In this document: piece after piece, positions 24,618 through 33,746 of the stretch
How the letters are laid out: every line of letters starts with the position of its first letter
Position numbering within the stretch: the stretch's first letter is position 1
Origin: Paenibacillus tyrphae
Lineage (GTDB): Bacteria; Bacillota; Bacilli; Paenibacillales; NBRC-103111
Direction: 5' to 3'
Assembly (NCBI RefSeq): GCF_024158745.1
Contig: NZ_JAMZAW010000029.1
Location: forward strand, 1 to 64,000
DNA length: 64,000 nt
Made by a program: the position numbers and the translations under genes
The notes under the pieces: model-generated
Database searches by the model: none
What the model was told of the DNA's origin: nothing
What the model saw: the letters and a program-made list of their open reading frames with translations, nothing else

Positions 24618-25274
24618 CTATGCCTGCCGGACTTCCAGCCGCTTGGCCAGCAGCGACAACGCGTAGTTGACCACAAAATAGATCAGCGCCCCTGCGATAA
24701 AAACCGGGATGACCCAGTTCGGGTTTTTCGCGGCTACGATCTGCATATTATGCATGAGCTCGGCGAGCACGATGACCGTCGCCAGCGACGTATCCTTAAG
24801 CAGCGAGATGAACTGGCTGACGAGCGGCGGCACCATCCGGCGCAACGCCTGCGGCAAAATCACATGCCACAAAGCCTGAACGTAGGTGAGCCCCGACGAG
24901 CGGGCCGCTTCCATCTGCCCCTTCTCGATCGATAGCAGACCGCTGCGGACAATCTCGGCAATCATCGCCGCTTCGAACACGGTAAGCGCTGCGATCGCGG
25001 AGTATTCGGCATTTTGGAACATTTTCAGCCCGACCTCAGGCAGCGCAAAGCGCGTGAAAAAGATAATGAGCAGGAGCGGCAAATTGCGGATCGTCTCCAC
25101 GGCCACCGCGAGAACCTGAGAAAGCACGGGAACGCGCGCATATCTGAGCGTGCCGACGAGAGCGCCGAGGATAAAGCTGAAAATGATCGAGAAAAAAGCC
25201 ACTTTTAATGTCACATAAAGCCCCTGCATCAGAAACTTGAGATTTTCCGGGGCATAGGCTCCGGCGAAGTCCAT
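24618..25274 (-). CDS. glnP: Glutamine ABC transporter permease GlnP
   Basis: Inner-membrane permease of the polar amino acid family, 218 residues with five hydrophobic helices. The EAA loop, which contacts the ATPase, includes EAARSSGLTYVQALWHVILPQA (trimmed: key residues EAA and LPQA, about 132-153). A second permease, substrate-binding protein and ATPase follow the B. subtilis glnQHMP order exactly, which supports glutamine as cargo. It is last in the operon. Confidence 0.85.
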   Translation of the reverse strand: MDFAGAYAPENLKFLMQGLYVTLKVAFFSIIFSFILGALVGTLRYARVPVLSQVLAVAVETIRNLPLLLIIFFTRFALPEVGLKMFQNAEYSAIAALTVFEAAMIAEIVRSGLLSIEKGQMEAARSSGLTYVQALWHVILPQALRRMVPPLVSQFISLLKDTSLATVIVLAELMHNMQIVAAKNPNWVIPVFIAGALIYFVVNYALSLLAKRLEVRQA

Positions 25275-25301
25275 GTCGCTTCCCCCTTCCTCTGCCGGGC
25301 G

Positions 25302-25961
25302 TTAGAACGCCATTCGCTTCTCCAAATACCGTACGCCGAAGCTTAATGGAATCGTCAGCGCGAGATAGAACAGCGCGACAAAAATATAAACGCTGAACGT
25401 GACGAACGTCTGCGTCGAGACGATGTCGCCGAAGTACATCAGGTCGAGACCTGCGACGACCCCAAGCACGGACGTATTTTTGACCAGATTCAAAAATTGG
25501 TTACCGAGCGGCGGAACGACGATCTTGATCGCTTGGGGAAGCACCACGTGACGCATGGTTTGCAAGTACGTCAGTCCGGATGACCTGGCTGCCTCTGTCT
25601 GCCCCTGCGGAACGGCCAGGATGCCCGCCCGGATCGCCTCCGCAATGAAGGCCGCCGTGTAGATCGACAGCGCGATCGTCCCCGACGTAAAGCCATCGAA
25701 CGGCAGACCGAGCGTCGGAGCCGCCAAATAAATCAACAGCACGATCAGCAGCAAAGGAATGTTGCGGATAAATTCCACGTATGCCGTGCCCAGCCAGTTA
25801 AGCGGCCTCAGCGGAGCGATCCGAAATATGGCGATGACCGTCCCCAAAATAAAGCTTGCCAGCAGCGCGATCACGCTCGCTTTGACCGTATTGCCGAAGC
25901 CGAGCATGTAGGTATCCCAATGCTTGATCAAAATATCGAACCGCAAGAGCTGGTCGTTCAT
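25302..25961 (-). CDS. glnM: Glutamine ABC transporter permease GlnM
   Basis: Paralogue of GlnP, 219 residues, five hydrophobic helices and the same EAA loop (EAARSSGLTYLQTM, about 112-125, then VLPQA). Two different permeases per transporter are normal for this family. GGGAGG lies about 9 nt before ATG 25961. It is 47 bp after glnH and 27 bp before glnP. Confidence 0.85.
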   Translation of the reverse strand: MNDQLLRFDILIKHWDTYMLGFGNTVKASVIALLASFILGTVIAIFRIAPLRPLNWLGTAYVEFIRNIPLLLIVLLIYLAAPTLGLPFDGFTSGTIALSIYTAAFIAEAIRAGILAVPQGQTEAARSSGLTYLQTMRHVVLPQAIKIVVPPLGNQFLNLVKNTSVLGVVAGLDLMYFGDIVSTQTFVTFSVYIFVALFYLALTIPLSFGVRYLEKRMAF

Positions 25962-26008
25962 GTCCGGTTGAGCCTCCCTTCGGGCAACAAGGATGTAAGC
26001 TTAGCTTG

Positions 26009-26866
26009 TTATTTCGCCGGCTTTTCTCCGAACCACTGCTCATACAGCTTGTCGTATTCGCCGCTCGCGTTCATATCCTTCAGGAACTTGTTGACGTAAC
26101 CGACAAATTCGCTGTCGCCCTTCTTGATCGCCATCCCGTACGGCTCGTCGGTGAAATTACCCCCGGCCAACTGGAAATTCGAATCCTGCTTCACCATCCC
26201 GAGCAAAATCGCATTGTCCGTCGTCAGCGCATCTCCTTGACCGGCTTTAAGCGCGGTGAACGCGTCCTGGTAATTGTCGAACTCCAGCACGGTCGCCTCC
26301 GGTGCTTTAGCCCGAATGTTGACCGCCGACGTGGAGCCTTTGACTGCCATCACCTTCGTGCCTTTCTTCAGATCGGCAATCGATTGAATCGCGCTGCCTT
26401 TCTTCACGAGCAGCGACTGGCCCGCTTTGAAATAAACGTCCGTGAAGTCGACCTGCTGCTTGCGCTCTTCGTTGATCGTCATCGTGGCAATGATGATATC
26501 GATCTCGCCGTTTTGCAGCATAGGAATGCGCGTTTTGGAGGTAACCTCCTTCAGCTCGACTTTCGTTTCGTCGCCCAAAATGCTCTTTGCCAGCCGCTTG
26601 GCCATATCGATGTCGAAGCCTTCGACTTTACCGGTGCCCGGATCTTTCAGCCCGAACAGCTTCGTATCGTATTTGACCCCGGCTACGAGCTTGCCGCGTT
26701 TCTTAATGGCTTCAATCGTGGAAGCTGCCGCTTCCGGCTTCGCGGGCGTTCCGCCTCCGGCTCCCGTTTGCTCTGCCGGTTTGGTGCCGCAGCCCGCCAT
26801 CATTGTCAGCATGAGCATCGACGCGAGCGTTAAGGAAAAAAGCTTCTTCATTTTGAGCATTTTCAC
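26009..26866 (-). CDS. glnH: Glutamine-binding lipoprotein GlnH
   Basis: Extracellular solute-binding lipoprotein of 285 residues. It has a signal peptide with lipobox MMAGCG (Cys about 26), then a Pro/Gly/Ala linker and a type II solute-binding fold. The signature VEGFDIDMAKRLAKSILG (about 80-97) and GVKYDTKLFG are typical of polar amino acid binders. GTG 26866 is the start: GAGGAG is 8 nt upstream. It is second in glnQHMP; the 40-bp gap to glnQ has no hairpin. Confidence 0.85.
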   Translation of the reverse strand: MKMLKMKKLFSLTLASMLMLTMMAGCGTKPAEQTGAGGGTPAKPEAAASTIEAIKKRGKLVAGVKYDTKLFGLKDPGTGKVEGFDIDMAKRLAKSILGDETKVELKEVTSKTRIPMLQNGEIDIIIATMTINEERKQQVDFTDVYFKAGQSLLVKKGSAIQSIADLKKGTKVMAVKGSTSAVNIRAKAPEATVLEFDNYQDAFTALKAGQGDALTTDNAILLGMVKQDSNFQLAGGNFTDEPYGMAIKKGDSEFVGYVNKFLKDMNASGEYDKLYEQWFGEKPAK

Positions 26867-26906
26867 AATCCAGTCTCCTCTCCAAATTGGGAATACAAAA
26901 ATCAGA

Positions 26907-27635
26907 TCAGTGATTTAATACCCGGCTGAGGAACGTTCTCGCCCGCTCCTCGCGCGGACTCTCGAAAAATTCGGCCGGAGGCGTCGTCTCGAGAATTTGC
27001 CCTTGATCCATAAAGACGATCCGGTCGGCCACTTCGCGGGCAAAGCCCATCTCGTGGGTGACGACGACCATCGTCATGCCTTCTTCGGCCAAGTCGCGCA
27101 TGACGTCGAGCACTTCTCCGATCATTTCCGGATCGAGCGCCGACGTAGGCTCGTCGAACAGCATGATCTTCGGCTTCATGGCGAGCCCGCGCGCTATCGC
27201 CACGCGCTGCTGCTGCCCGCCCGACAGCTGCGACGGATAGGACTTCGCTTTTTCGGGAATGCCGACTTTGTTCAAATAAATCATGGCCGTTTCCTCGGCC
27301 TCCTGACGCGAGAGACCGAGCACCTTCATCGGGGCCAGCGTGATGTTCTCCAGCACTGTGCGGTGCGGGTATAAGTTAAAATGCTGGAATACCATGCCGA
27401 TATTGCGCCTCAGGCTGTTAATGTCGGTTTTCTTGTCGTGAACCTTGATATGGTCTACCGTCAGCTCCCCTCCGGATATCGTCTCCAGCCGGTTGATGCA
27501 GCGGAGCAGTGTGCTTTTTCCCGAACCGGACGGTCCGATCACGACGACGACCTCGCCCGGTTCAATGGTCAAATTGATGTTTTTCAATACGTGAAAATAA
27601 CCATAGTGCTTGTTCACATCCCGGAATTGAATCAA
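26907..27635 (-). CDS. glnQ: Glutamine ABC transporter ATP-binding protein GlnQ
   Basis: ATPase of 242 residues with Walker A GPSGSGKST (about 33-41), signature LSGGQQQRV, Walker B IMLFDEPTSALDP and H-loop THEMGFAREV. TTG 27635 is the preferred start: GGGGGG lies 7-8 nt upstream and the protein then opens IQFRDVNKHYG as in Bacillus GlnQ. An ATG 7 codons earlier is out of reach of the site. It is the first gene. A cre-like site lies 121 bp upstream; a TnrA box was looked for and not seen. Confidence 0.87.
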   Translation of the reverse strand: MIQFRDVNKHYGYFHVLKNINLTIEPGEVVVVIGPSGSGKSTLLRCINRLETISGGELTVDHIKVHDKKTDINSLRRNIGMVFQHFNLYPHRTVLENITLAPMKVLGLSRQEAEETAMIYLNKVGIPEKAKSYPSQLSGGQQQRVAIARGLAMKPKIMLFDEPTSALDPEMIGEVLDVMRDLAEEGMTMVVVTHEMGFAREVADRIVFMDQGQILETTPPAEFFESPREERARTFLSRVLNH

Positions 27636-27755
27636 GACGCAACCCCCCTTGTGCATGTCGGCTTTGAAGGATGATGCTTTTTTGTCCTACGGTCTCAGAT
27701 TAAGTATGCGGGCTCGCCGCCAATTATGACTCGGCAGTGGAAGTTTCACTCAAAC

Positions 27756-27770
27756 AGCAAGCGCTTTCAT
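27756..27770 (-). promoter_or_regulatory. cre (CcpA) site near glnQ
   Basis: Minus strand ATGAAAGCGCTTGCT fits the CcpA consensus WTGNAANCGNWNNCW at every position. It lies in the divergent gap between glnQ and the SLH-CAP gene. Confidence 0.55.
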
Positions 27771-27868
27771 TGAAATTTCTATTTTGTTTGCCTGGCTGCC
27801 GCCCCCTTTGTGCCGCCCTTGCTGGTTAAGATTAACATAGACAAGGAAAGAACCGGCTTATATAGTTA

Positions 27869-27883
27869 ATGGAAACGATATCA
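27869..27883 (+). promoter_or_regulatory. cre (CcpA) site before the SLH-CAP gene
   Basis: ATGGAAACGATATCA fits WTGNAANCGNWNNCW at every position, 24 bp before the TTG start and just ahead of the GAGGAGG site, in the roadblock position. Confidence 0.6.
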
Positions 27884-27906
27884 TTAGGAAAGAGGAGGAA
27901 GTCGCT

Positions 27907-29379
27907 TTGAACAAACGTTGGTTAACTTATGCTCTGCCCATTGCCCTGAGCTTCGCTTCCGTCTTTTCCGCTTCCATCCCTTCGCATGCCGCCGACGCTT
28001 CCGCGTTTACCGATACAAGCCGTCACTGGGGTGCCGAAACGATCTCTTGGGCGCTGCAAAACGGCATCGTTAACGGTTACGAGGACGGTACGTTTCGTCC
28101 GAATGCCGTCGTATCCGAGCCGGAATTTCTGGCGATGCTGCTGCGCGCTTATCCGGACAATGCCGTCCCCGCGACCGAATCCGGAACCCCGTGGTACGAG
28201 CCTTATTATTCCTATGCCGCCGCCCGCCATTGGCCGCTGCTTCAAAATACGGACCGGAATTCCTACAATCGCGGCCATGTCGCCCGGCTGATCGCAGCAA
28301 CGCAGCAGCAAGCATTGAATTTGAACGATTCCATCCGCTACTTGCTCGATAAAGGGCTGTCCCGGGGGAAAACGGCTGCGACCGTCGAAGGCTACAAAGC
28401 GGCGGATCGCCTGTCGCGGGCGGAAGCGGTTCAGTTCATCCGCAATCTGAAGCAAAACGTTTCCGCGCTGCGTCCCGCCCCCGCTCCTTCCAAGGAAGCA
28501 TCGGACGTTCCGGCGGCCTCCCAAACTCAAGGAGCCGTCTCGGTCAAAGGCGTGGCCATCGGCGATTCGGCCGATGCGGTGGTGCAGAAGCTGGGGCAGC
28601 CGGCGCGCAAAGACGCAAGCGAATACGGTTTCCAATGGTATGTTTACAACCAGGACTATAAAGACTACGCCCAAATCGGCGTCAGCGGCGGCAAAGTCGT
28701 TGCCTTGTATTCGCCGTCAGCCAATTGGCGGACAGACCGCGGGATAGCCGACGGCTCGGGCAAAGCCGAAGTCGAGAAGCAGTACGGCCGTCCGGTCTCC
28801 TATATTATGAAGGGAAATACCCGCTTCATGATCAATTACGGCCAAGGCGAATACGGCACGTACGAAATCCCCGGAGCTTATGTCACCTTTTTCTACGATA
28901 TTTATCGCGACAGCACGGTTACGGGCTTGCAGGTCATCGAGAAACCGATGGAGCAGGCGTTTGCTTCCTTTTATCCGGAAGGTAGCGACACGCTCGCACG
29001 CTCGTTCGAGCTTCAGAGCTTCGATCTTGCCAACGCCACCCGGGTGAAGCTCGGTTTGCAGCCGTTCGTCTGGGACGACAAAGCGGCAGAAACGGCCCGT
29101 AAGCACAGTCAGGATATGGGAGCCCAAGGATACTTCGACCATACCGATCCGAGCGGACACAGCCCGTTCGACCGGATGAAGCAGGACGGCATTACTTATC
29201 GTGCTGCAGCCGAGAATATCGCCGCCGGACAAGCCAGCGCCATCTTCGCGCACCACGGCTGGATGAACTCGGAGGGCCACCGCAAAAACCTGCTGAACGA
29301 CATCAAGCGTCTTGGCGTAGGCGTCAGCTTTGGCGGCTCGATGCACATTTATTACACACAAAACTTTTACACTCCGTAA
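27907..29379 (+). CDS. SLH-CAP secreted protein
   Basis: Exported wall protein of 490 residues. It starts at TTG (GAGGAGG 8 nt upstream) with a signal peptide (cleavage after SHA). SLH-type repeats span about 34-180: the first is clear (FTDTSRHWGAETISWALQNG, about 37-56), the next two degenerate. A linker rich in Pro/Ala/Ser precedes a CAP-associated domain (GVAIGDSADAVVQKLGQPAR, about 214-350). A CAP/SCP-PR1 domain follows (about 360-490) with FDHTDPSGHSPFDRM and AENIAAGQAS plus GHRKNLL, like Bacillus YkwD. Such proteins are cell-wall associated, and activity is unproven. It is under a candidate CcpA roadblock. Confidence 0.85.
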   Translation: MNKRWLTYALPIALSFASVFSASIPSHAADASAFTDTSRHWGAETISWALQNGIVNGYEDGTFRPNAVVSEPEFLAMLLRAYPDNAVPATESGTPWYEPYYSYAAARHWPLLQNTDRNSYNRGHVARLIAATQQQALNLNDSIRYLLDKGLSRGKTAATVEGYKAADRLSRAEAVQFIRNLKQNVSALRPAPAPSKEASDVPAASQTQGAVSVKGVAIGDSADAVVQKLGQPARKDASEYGFQWYVYNQDYKDYAQIGVSGGKVVALYSPSANWRTDRGIADGSGKAEVEKQYGRPVSYIMKGNTRFMINYGQGEYGTYEIPGAYVTFFYDIYRDSTVTGLQVIEKPMEQAFASFYPEGSDTLARSFELQSFDLANATRVKLGLQPFVWDDKAAETARKHSQDMGAQGYFDHTDPSGHSPFDRMKQDGITYRAAAENIAAGQASAIFAHHGWMNSEGHRKNLLNDIKRLGVGVSFGGSMHIYYTQNFYTP

Positions 29380-29395
29380 CCTCGTTTGAAACAGC

Positions 29396-29443
29396 AAACG
29401 CCCCGTTCCCGGCGATTTATCGCCGGAAAACGAGGCGTTTTTT
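29396..29443 (+). terminator. Terminator after the SLH-CAP gene
   Basis: AAACGCC pairs with GGCGTTT, with CCGGCGA/TCGCCGG inside, then T-run. Confidence 0.8.
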
Positions 29444-29457
29444 GCATGGATGCGTGG

Positions 29458-30342
29458 CTAAAGTCCTTGCTTCTCTATAAATTCGAATAAAAACGATTGT
29501 CCGCCCCGGTAAAAACGCGGGTCGTACAGGCCCAGCCTGGTCTCGTCATCGACGATCACGACGAATGGAGACCATTCGTACAGCGTCTTCGCTTTCGGGT
29601 TGGCGGCAAACAAACGATCCAGATCCGCGTTCTCTTGGGATTGAAGCTTCGCTGCCGGCTTGACGCCGGTCCAGACCGAGCCCTTCAGCAAGTCGACCGT
29701 GCCGCCCTGCTTGCCGATCACCGTAAACACTCCCGGCACAAAATCGGCGGAAAGCGCCACCTGCTCGTACTGCGCGGACGCCTGCTTGTACAGCGTGTAG
29801 CCTTGGGCGGACTGCGCCCCGACGTAAAGCGCCATCAACAGCCATACGAGGCGGTACACGCGATGCGGCGAACGATCCCGGTCCGTCCTCCGGAAGCGGG
29901 CCCAGAGCCATCCGGCGAGCATAAGCGCCCAGAAGACGAGATCGACGATCGGAATGGTTCCGAACGTAATGCGCATCGTCGAGATCGGCTCGAAATAACC
30001 GGTTCCCCAGGCGTTGAACAGATCGCTCGTATCGTGGATGAAGACGGCTAGGCAGCCGATCAGAAACAAGCTCCAACCGCGGGTTTTCCACAGAAGCCGC
30101 GAGAGGCCTGCAAGCAGTGCCGCCCAGACTGGCACCAAAAAGACCGAATGGGTCAGCCCGCGATGCCACATCTGGTAGCGCCCCGCCGTATCCCACCACG
30201 CGGAGATGACATCGATATCGGGAATTTGCGAACCTGCGACGGTCGTAAACAGCAGCGCCCGCTTTTCCGCCCGGTTCATGCCGCGTTTGTCGACGGCTCC
30301 GTATAACGTAAGGCCAAACAATGTATGCGTAATGGTATCCAC
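29458..30342 (-). CDS. Membrane-bound metal-dependent hydrolase (YdjM/YfhP family)
   Basis: Predicted 294-residue inner-membrane hydrolase of the DUF457 (LexA-binding, YdjM) family. Conserved metal-type residues are near the start (THTLFG, about 5-10), PDID (about 41-44), HRGLTHS (about 60-66) and HDTSD (about 100-104). About four hydrophobic helices in the first 180 residues precede a soluble C-terminal part. AGAGGAG before GTG 30342 supports that start. B. subtilis YfhP is a close size match. Substrate unknown. Confidence 0.75.
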   Translation of the reverse strand: MDTITHTLFGLTLYGAVDKRGMNRAEKRALLFTTVAGSQIPDIDVISAWWDTAGRYQMWHRGLTHSVFLVPVWAALLAGLSRLLWKTRGWSLFLIGCLAVFIHDTSDLFNAWGTGYFEPISTMRITFGTIPIVDLVFWALMLAGWLWARFRRTDRDRSPHRVYRLVWLLMALYVGAQSAQGYTLYKQASAQYEQVALSADFVPGVFTVIGKQGGTVDLLKGSVWTGVKPAAKLQSQENADLDRLFAANPKAKTLYEWSPFVVIVDDETRLGLYDPRFYRGGQSFLFEFIEKQGL

Positions 30343-30381
30343 GGTCTGCTCCTCTTCCCTGCTGCTTTACTGACTGCCCGT

Positions 30382-31614
30382 TTAACCTTCGGGCATTCCG
30401 GCCTTCGCCGGCATACGCATGACCGGAAGCATGACTAGTACTCCCAATGCGAACAGAACAGCCGACGCTTCATACATCCCCACGATCGAAAACAGCTCCT
30501 TCAGCTTGCCGGCCAAGCTCATCGTTATGACCATCGAGCCCATAAAAATCGGGTTCAAAATGCCGTTCACCCGTCCGACAAACGCCGCGTCCGTATTTTG
30601 CAATATAAGCGTGTTAATGCCGATCTGAATACAGGGCAGTACCAGGCCTGCGAGGAACTGGGCGAACAGCGTAAACCACAGCACCGTCGAAAAGCCCGTA
30701 AGAGCAACGCTTACGGCACTGACCGCCATACCGATCATGAGCAGCACTTGCGGCGCGAACTTCTTCGACAGCCCCATCGCAAGACCGCCGCCCACTATCA
30801 TCGCTACGCCGCTCGCGGTCATCAGCCACTGCAAATTTTCTTTATGCAGCCCGAGTCTTTCCGTGACCAGGAAGACGCCGAGCGGCTGAATGAGACCGAT
30901 CGCGAAACCGGCGATCATGAAGCAAAGACCGAGCGTGGTCAGCAGCTTGCGGGACAGCACATAACGGAAGCCAGCGACCATCTCCTCGCGAATCGAAGTG
31001 CGCTCCTTGGCCGTCTCCTCTTCGGTATCCGGAGGCAGCATGACGAGCACCAAGGCGGACAGCAGAAAAGCGACGCCCATGATCGCGATGGCTACCACAA
31101 TGCCGTAACGCTGATAGACGAATGTCCCGAGAATCGGGCCCAGCACCATAAACAGCGCGAACATCGTCTGGTAAATCGACATGCCCGCTTGAATGAGCGC
31201 CTCGGGCACATGCAGCTTGAACAGCCGCATCCCCGAAGGCTGCGAGAACTGAGAGAGGATGGCCGAGACGAGTGTGGCGAAAAATACGACCTTCCAGGTG
31301 CCGTATACCAGGGTCAGCAGCACGGCAAAAACGGATACCGCACTGAGAATATCGCACCAGACCATCGTCCGCTTCGGCCTCCAGCGGTCCGCGAACGTAC
31401 CTCCGATAAACGAGAAAATAAAGATCGGCGCGAATTCGGCCACCGAGATCATCGAAACGGCGAACGCATCTCCGTTCGTCTTATCTACGACAAACAGCAA
31501 AACAGCAAAGTTGCGCACCCAAATGCCGATTTGCAGCAGCAAACCCGACAGCAGGATGACTTGTACGAACCGGTTGCGAAATAAATTGCCCATTCCCGGT
31601 GCAGAAGTGGTCAT
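30382..31614 (-). CDS. MFS transporter
   Basis: Major facilitator superfamily permease of 410 residues, 12 hydrophobic helices. The cytoplasmic loop between helices 2 and 3 reads GGTFADRWRPKRTM (about 61-74), the usual MFS signature, and the middle loop is charged (DTEEETAKERTSIREE). The pattern resembles the macrolide/multidrug or enterobactin-type exporters (MFS_3). GAAAGGA precedes ATG 31614. Substrate unknown; the neighbouring hydrolase and kinase do not reveal it. Confidence 0.85.
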   Translation of the reverse strand: MTTSAPGMGNLFRNRFVQVILLSGLLLQIGIWVRNFAVLLFVVDKTNGDAFAVSMISVAEFAPIFIFSFIGGTFADRWRPKRTMVWCDILSAVSVFAVLLTLVYGTWKVVFFATLVSAILSQFSQPSGMRLFKLHVPEALIQAGMSIYQTMFALFMVLGPILGTFVYQRYGIVVAIAIMGVAFLLSALVLVMLPPDTEEETAKERTSIREEMVAGFRYVLSRKLLTTLGLCFMIAGFAIGLIQPLGVFLVTERLGLHKENLQWLMTASGVAMIVGGGLAMGLSKKFAPQVLLMIGMAVSAVSVALTGFSTVLWFTLFAQFLAGLVLPCIQIGINTLILQNTDAAFVGRVNGILNPIFMGSMVITMSLAGKLKELFSIVGMYEASAVLFALGVLVMLPVMRMPAKAGMPEG

Positions 31615-31753
31615 AGGTTTTCATCCTTTCTCTTGACGAAGCTGTTGTTACAGGATTTGAAAAAAACAATCCGCACGAAACCATAATTAATACGCAGTTA
31701 ATCAAAAAAAGGTTGCTTTTCCGAGCCGAGCGGACAAAAATAAGGCCGGACAG

Positions 31754-33640
31754 CTAAAGCCGTACGGCCATCTTATCTTCGGCGCAGCGGACTTGGATCG
31801 TAAACACGAAGACGGCTCCATTTCCGGGGAAAGATTCCGCCCGTATGCTGCCGCCCATCAGCTCCACCAGTTTTTTGCTTATCGCCAGACCGAGACCGGT
31901 GCCTCCATGCTTGCGCGCTGTGGAATCCAATTGATAGAATGGCTGGAATAAATACGGAATTGCTTTTGTCGGGATGCCGATGCCGGTATCCCGAACCGTG
32001 AACTCAAGCTCCAATTGCGCTCCCCTGCGGCAGACTTGCCGAACGCGAACCTCAATTCCCCCCTGTTCCGTGAATTTGACGGCATTTCCGATCAGATTTA
32101 TCAAAACTTGCTTGAGCCGGACCTCGTCTCCGATCAGAAACTCGGGGACCGCGGAATCGGAGTACACTTGCAGTTCAAGCGCGCGGTGCTGGATTTGCGG
32201 CGTGAACAGCCGAAGCGTCTCCTGCAGGCATTCCGCCAGATGGAAAGGCTCGTTTTTTATATTCATTTTACCCGATTCGATTTTGGAAAAATCAAGCACA
32301 TCGTTGATGACGGACAGCAGCGTCTTGCCGCTTTTGCCGATAATCTTCACGTACTCGCGCTGCTCCTCGTTCAGCTCGGATTCAAGCAGGAGCTCGCTCA
32401 TCCCGATCACCCCATTCAAGGGGGTGCGGACTTCGTGACTCATGACGGCGAGAAATTCGCTTTTGACCCGGGCCGCGCGTTCGGCCTCCAGCTTCGCTTC
32501 GATCAGCTGCCGCTCCGTTTTTTTCTGCACGGTGATGTCCTTTGAGATCGTGTAGATATCGACGATCTTTCCGTCCTCCATCATCGGCACGATCGTCGTG
32601 CTCAAATGCACAATCCGGCCGTCCCGGTGACGAATAGAGCATTCGACCGTCTGCGGCGTCCCCTCCAGCACTTGGACGAAGCAGGCGCGGATCTTCATGC
32701 TGTCCCGGCGGTTCATAAAGCGGGTGAAGGGCTGGCTGATAAAATGCTCCCGGGAATACCCGCTAATGCGCTCGGCGGCGGGATTGGCCCGAAGAAGCCG
32801 CCCGCTCAAATCGAACAGACAAACCATGTCGGGATTATGCTCGAAGACGGAGTCGTATCTTTGCTTGTTCCCATCCGCAAGCCGCTGCGCGAATCTTCGC
32901 TCCAGAAATTGGCTGAAAGCAAAGAGCAGCAGCACAATGAGCGCCGCCGCCCCGATCCACGAAGCCAGCAGCATATCGTCCAAGCCTTGAAGCTCCTCTC
33001 CTGAACCATACATCAAGGACCCGTTCACTTGGAAATTGGCCGCCTGCATGCCGCTATAGTGCATCCCTGCTATGGCGAAGCCAAGCAGAGTGGCCGTGAT
33101 GCATTTTGCCGAAAATGACGACGGTCTCCCTTCGTGTGTTGTTCGGTAAACGAACGACCAGCGAAAAGCGACGAACGAAGCGCCGAAAGCGATGAGCAGC
33201 GACACGCCGACCCAATATACGTTATACGTAATCATTCCGGGAATTTGCATCGCGGCCATTCCGGTATAATGCATCCCTGCAATCGCAAGACCCATCCATA
33301 GAAAGCCGGCAAGCGACTGTCGCCAGGTCGGCGCATCCCCGGAGATGGCAGAAAGCGGGGCCCAAGCAGCGCCTATCGGCAAAAGGATGGACAAAATCAA
33401 ATAAAGAGAATGATAGCGAACGTCGACGGGGAGATGTAAGGCCAGCATGCCGATAAAATGCATCGACCAAATGCCGAGGCCCATGATGACGGACCCGAGT
33501 ACCATCCACAGCGATTTGGAACGGCCGCAAAGCTTCGGCATCCTTTCACTTAAATCCAGTGCGCAATACGAGGAACAGATGGAAATAAAGACGGACAACA
33601 AGACAAGAGGGATACTGTAGGTTCCGTGCAGGTGCTCCAT
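31754..33640 (-). CDS. MHYT-PAS hybrid-type sensor histidine kinase
   Basis: Membrane sensor kinase, 628 residues. An N-terminal MHYT module carries three motif copies (WSMHFIGM about 58, AGMHYTGM about 121, AGMHYSGM about 185) in six or seven helices, a proposed sensor of diatomic gas or redox through bound metal. A PAS domain follows (about 268-360: FEHNPDMVCLFDLSGRL). HisKA has the phospho-His in VMSHEVRTPLNG (about 402), and HATPase includes DTGIGIP and GGTGLGLAIS. There is no receiver domain and no adjacent response regulator, so it is an orphan kinase here. Possible outputs are phosphorelay components elsewhere, as with sporulation kinases, a suggestion only. Confidence 0.85.
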   Translation of the reverse strand: MEHLHGTYSIPLVLLSVFISICSSYCALDLSERMPKLCGRSKSLWMVLGSVIMGLGIWSMHFIGMLALHLPVDVRYHSLYLILSILLPIGAAWAPLSAISGDAPTWRQSLAGFLWMGLAIAGMHYTGMAAMQIPGMITYNVYWVGVSLLIAFGASFVAFRWSFVYRTTHEGRPSSFSAKCITATLLGFAIAGMHYSGMQAANFQVNGSLMYGSGEELQGLDDMLLASWIGAAALIVLLLFAFSQFLERRFAQRLADGNKQRYDSVFEHNPDMVCLFDLSGRLLRANPAAERISGYSREHFISQPFTRFMNRRDSMKIRACFVQVLEGTPQTVECSIRHRDGRIVHLSTTIVPMMEDGKIVDIYTISKDITVQKKTERQLIEAKLEAERAARVKSEFLAVMSHEVRTPLNGVIGMSELLLESELNEEQREYVKIIGKSGKTLLSVINDVLDFSKIESGKMNIKNEPFHLAECLQETLRLFTPQIQHRALELQVYSDSAVPEFLIGDEVRLKQVLINLIGNAVKFTEQGGIEVRVRQVCRRGAQLELEFTVRDTGIGIPTKAIPYLFQPFYQLDSTARKHGGTGLGLAISKKLVELMGGSIRAESFPGNGAVFVFTIQVRCAEDKMAVRL

Positions 33641-33746
33641 TCACACACTCCCATCCCTTTGCAATTTTCGTCAAATTTCATCTTCTAGTTAACCATTTCT
33701 ACCGGAGGACAAGGAATTCCTGCTTTTTCACGTTTTTTCATAAATT

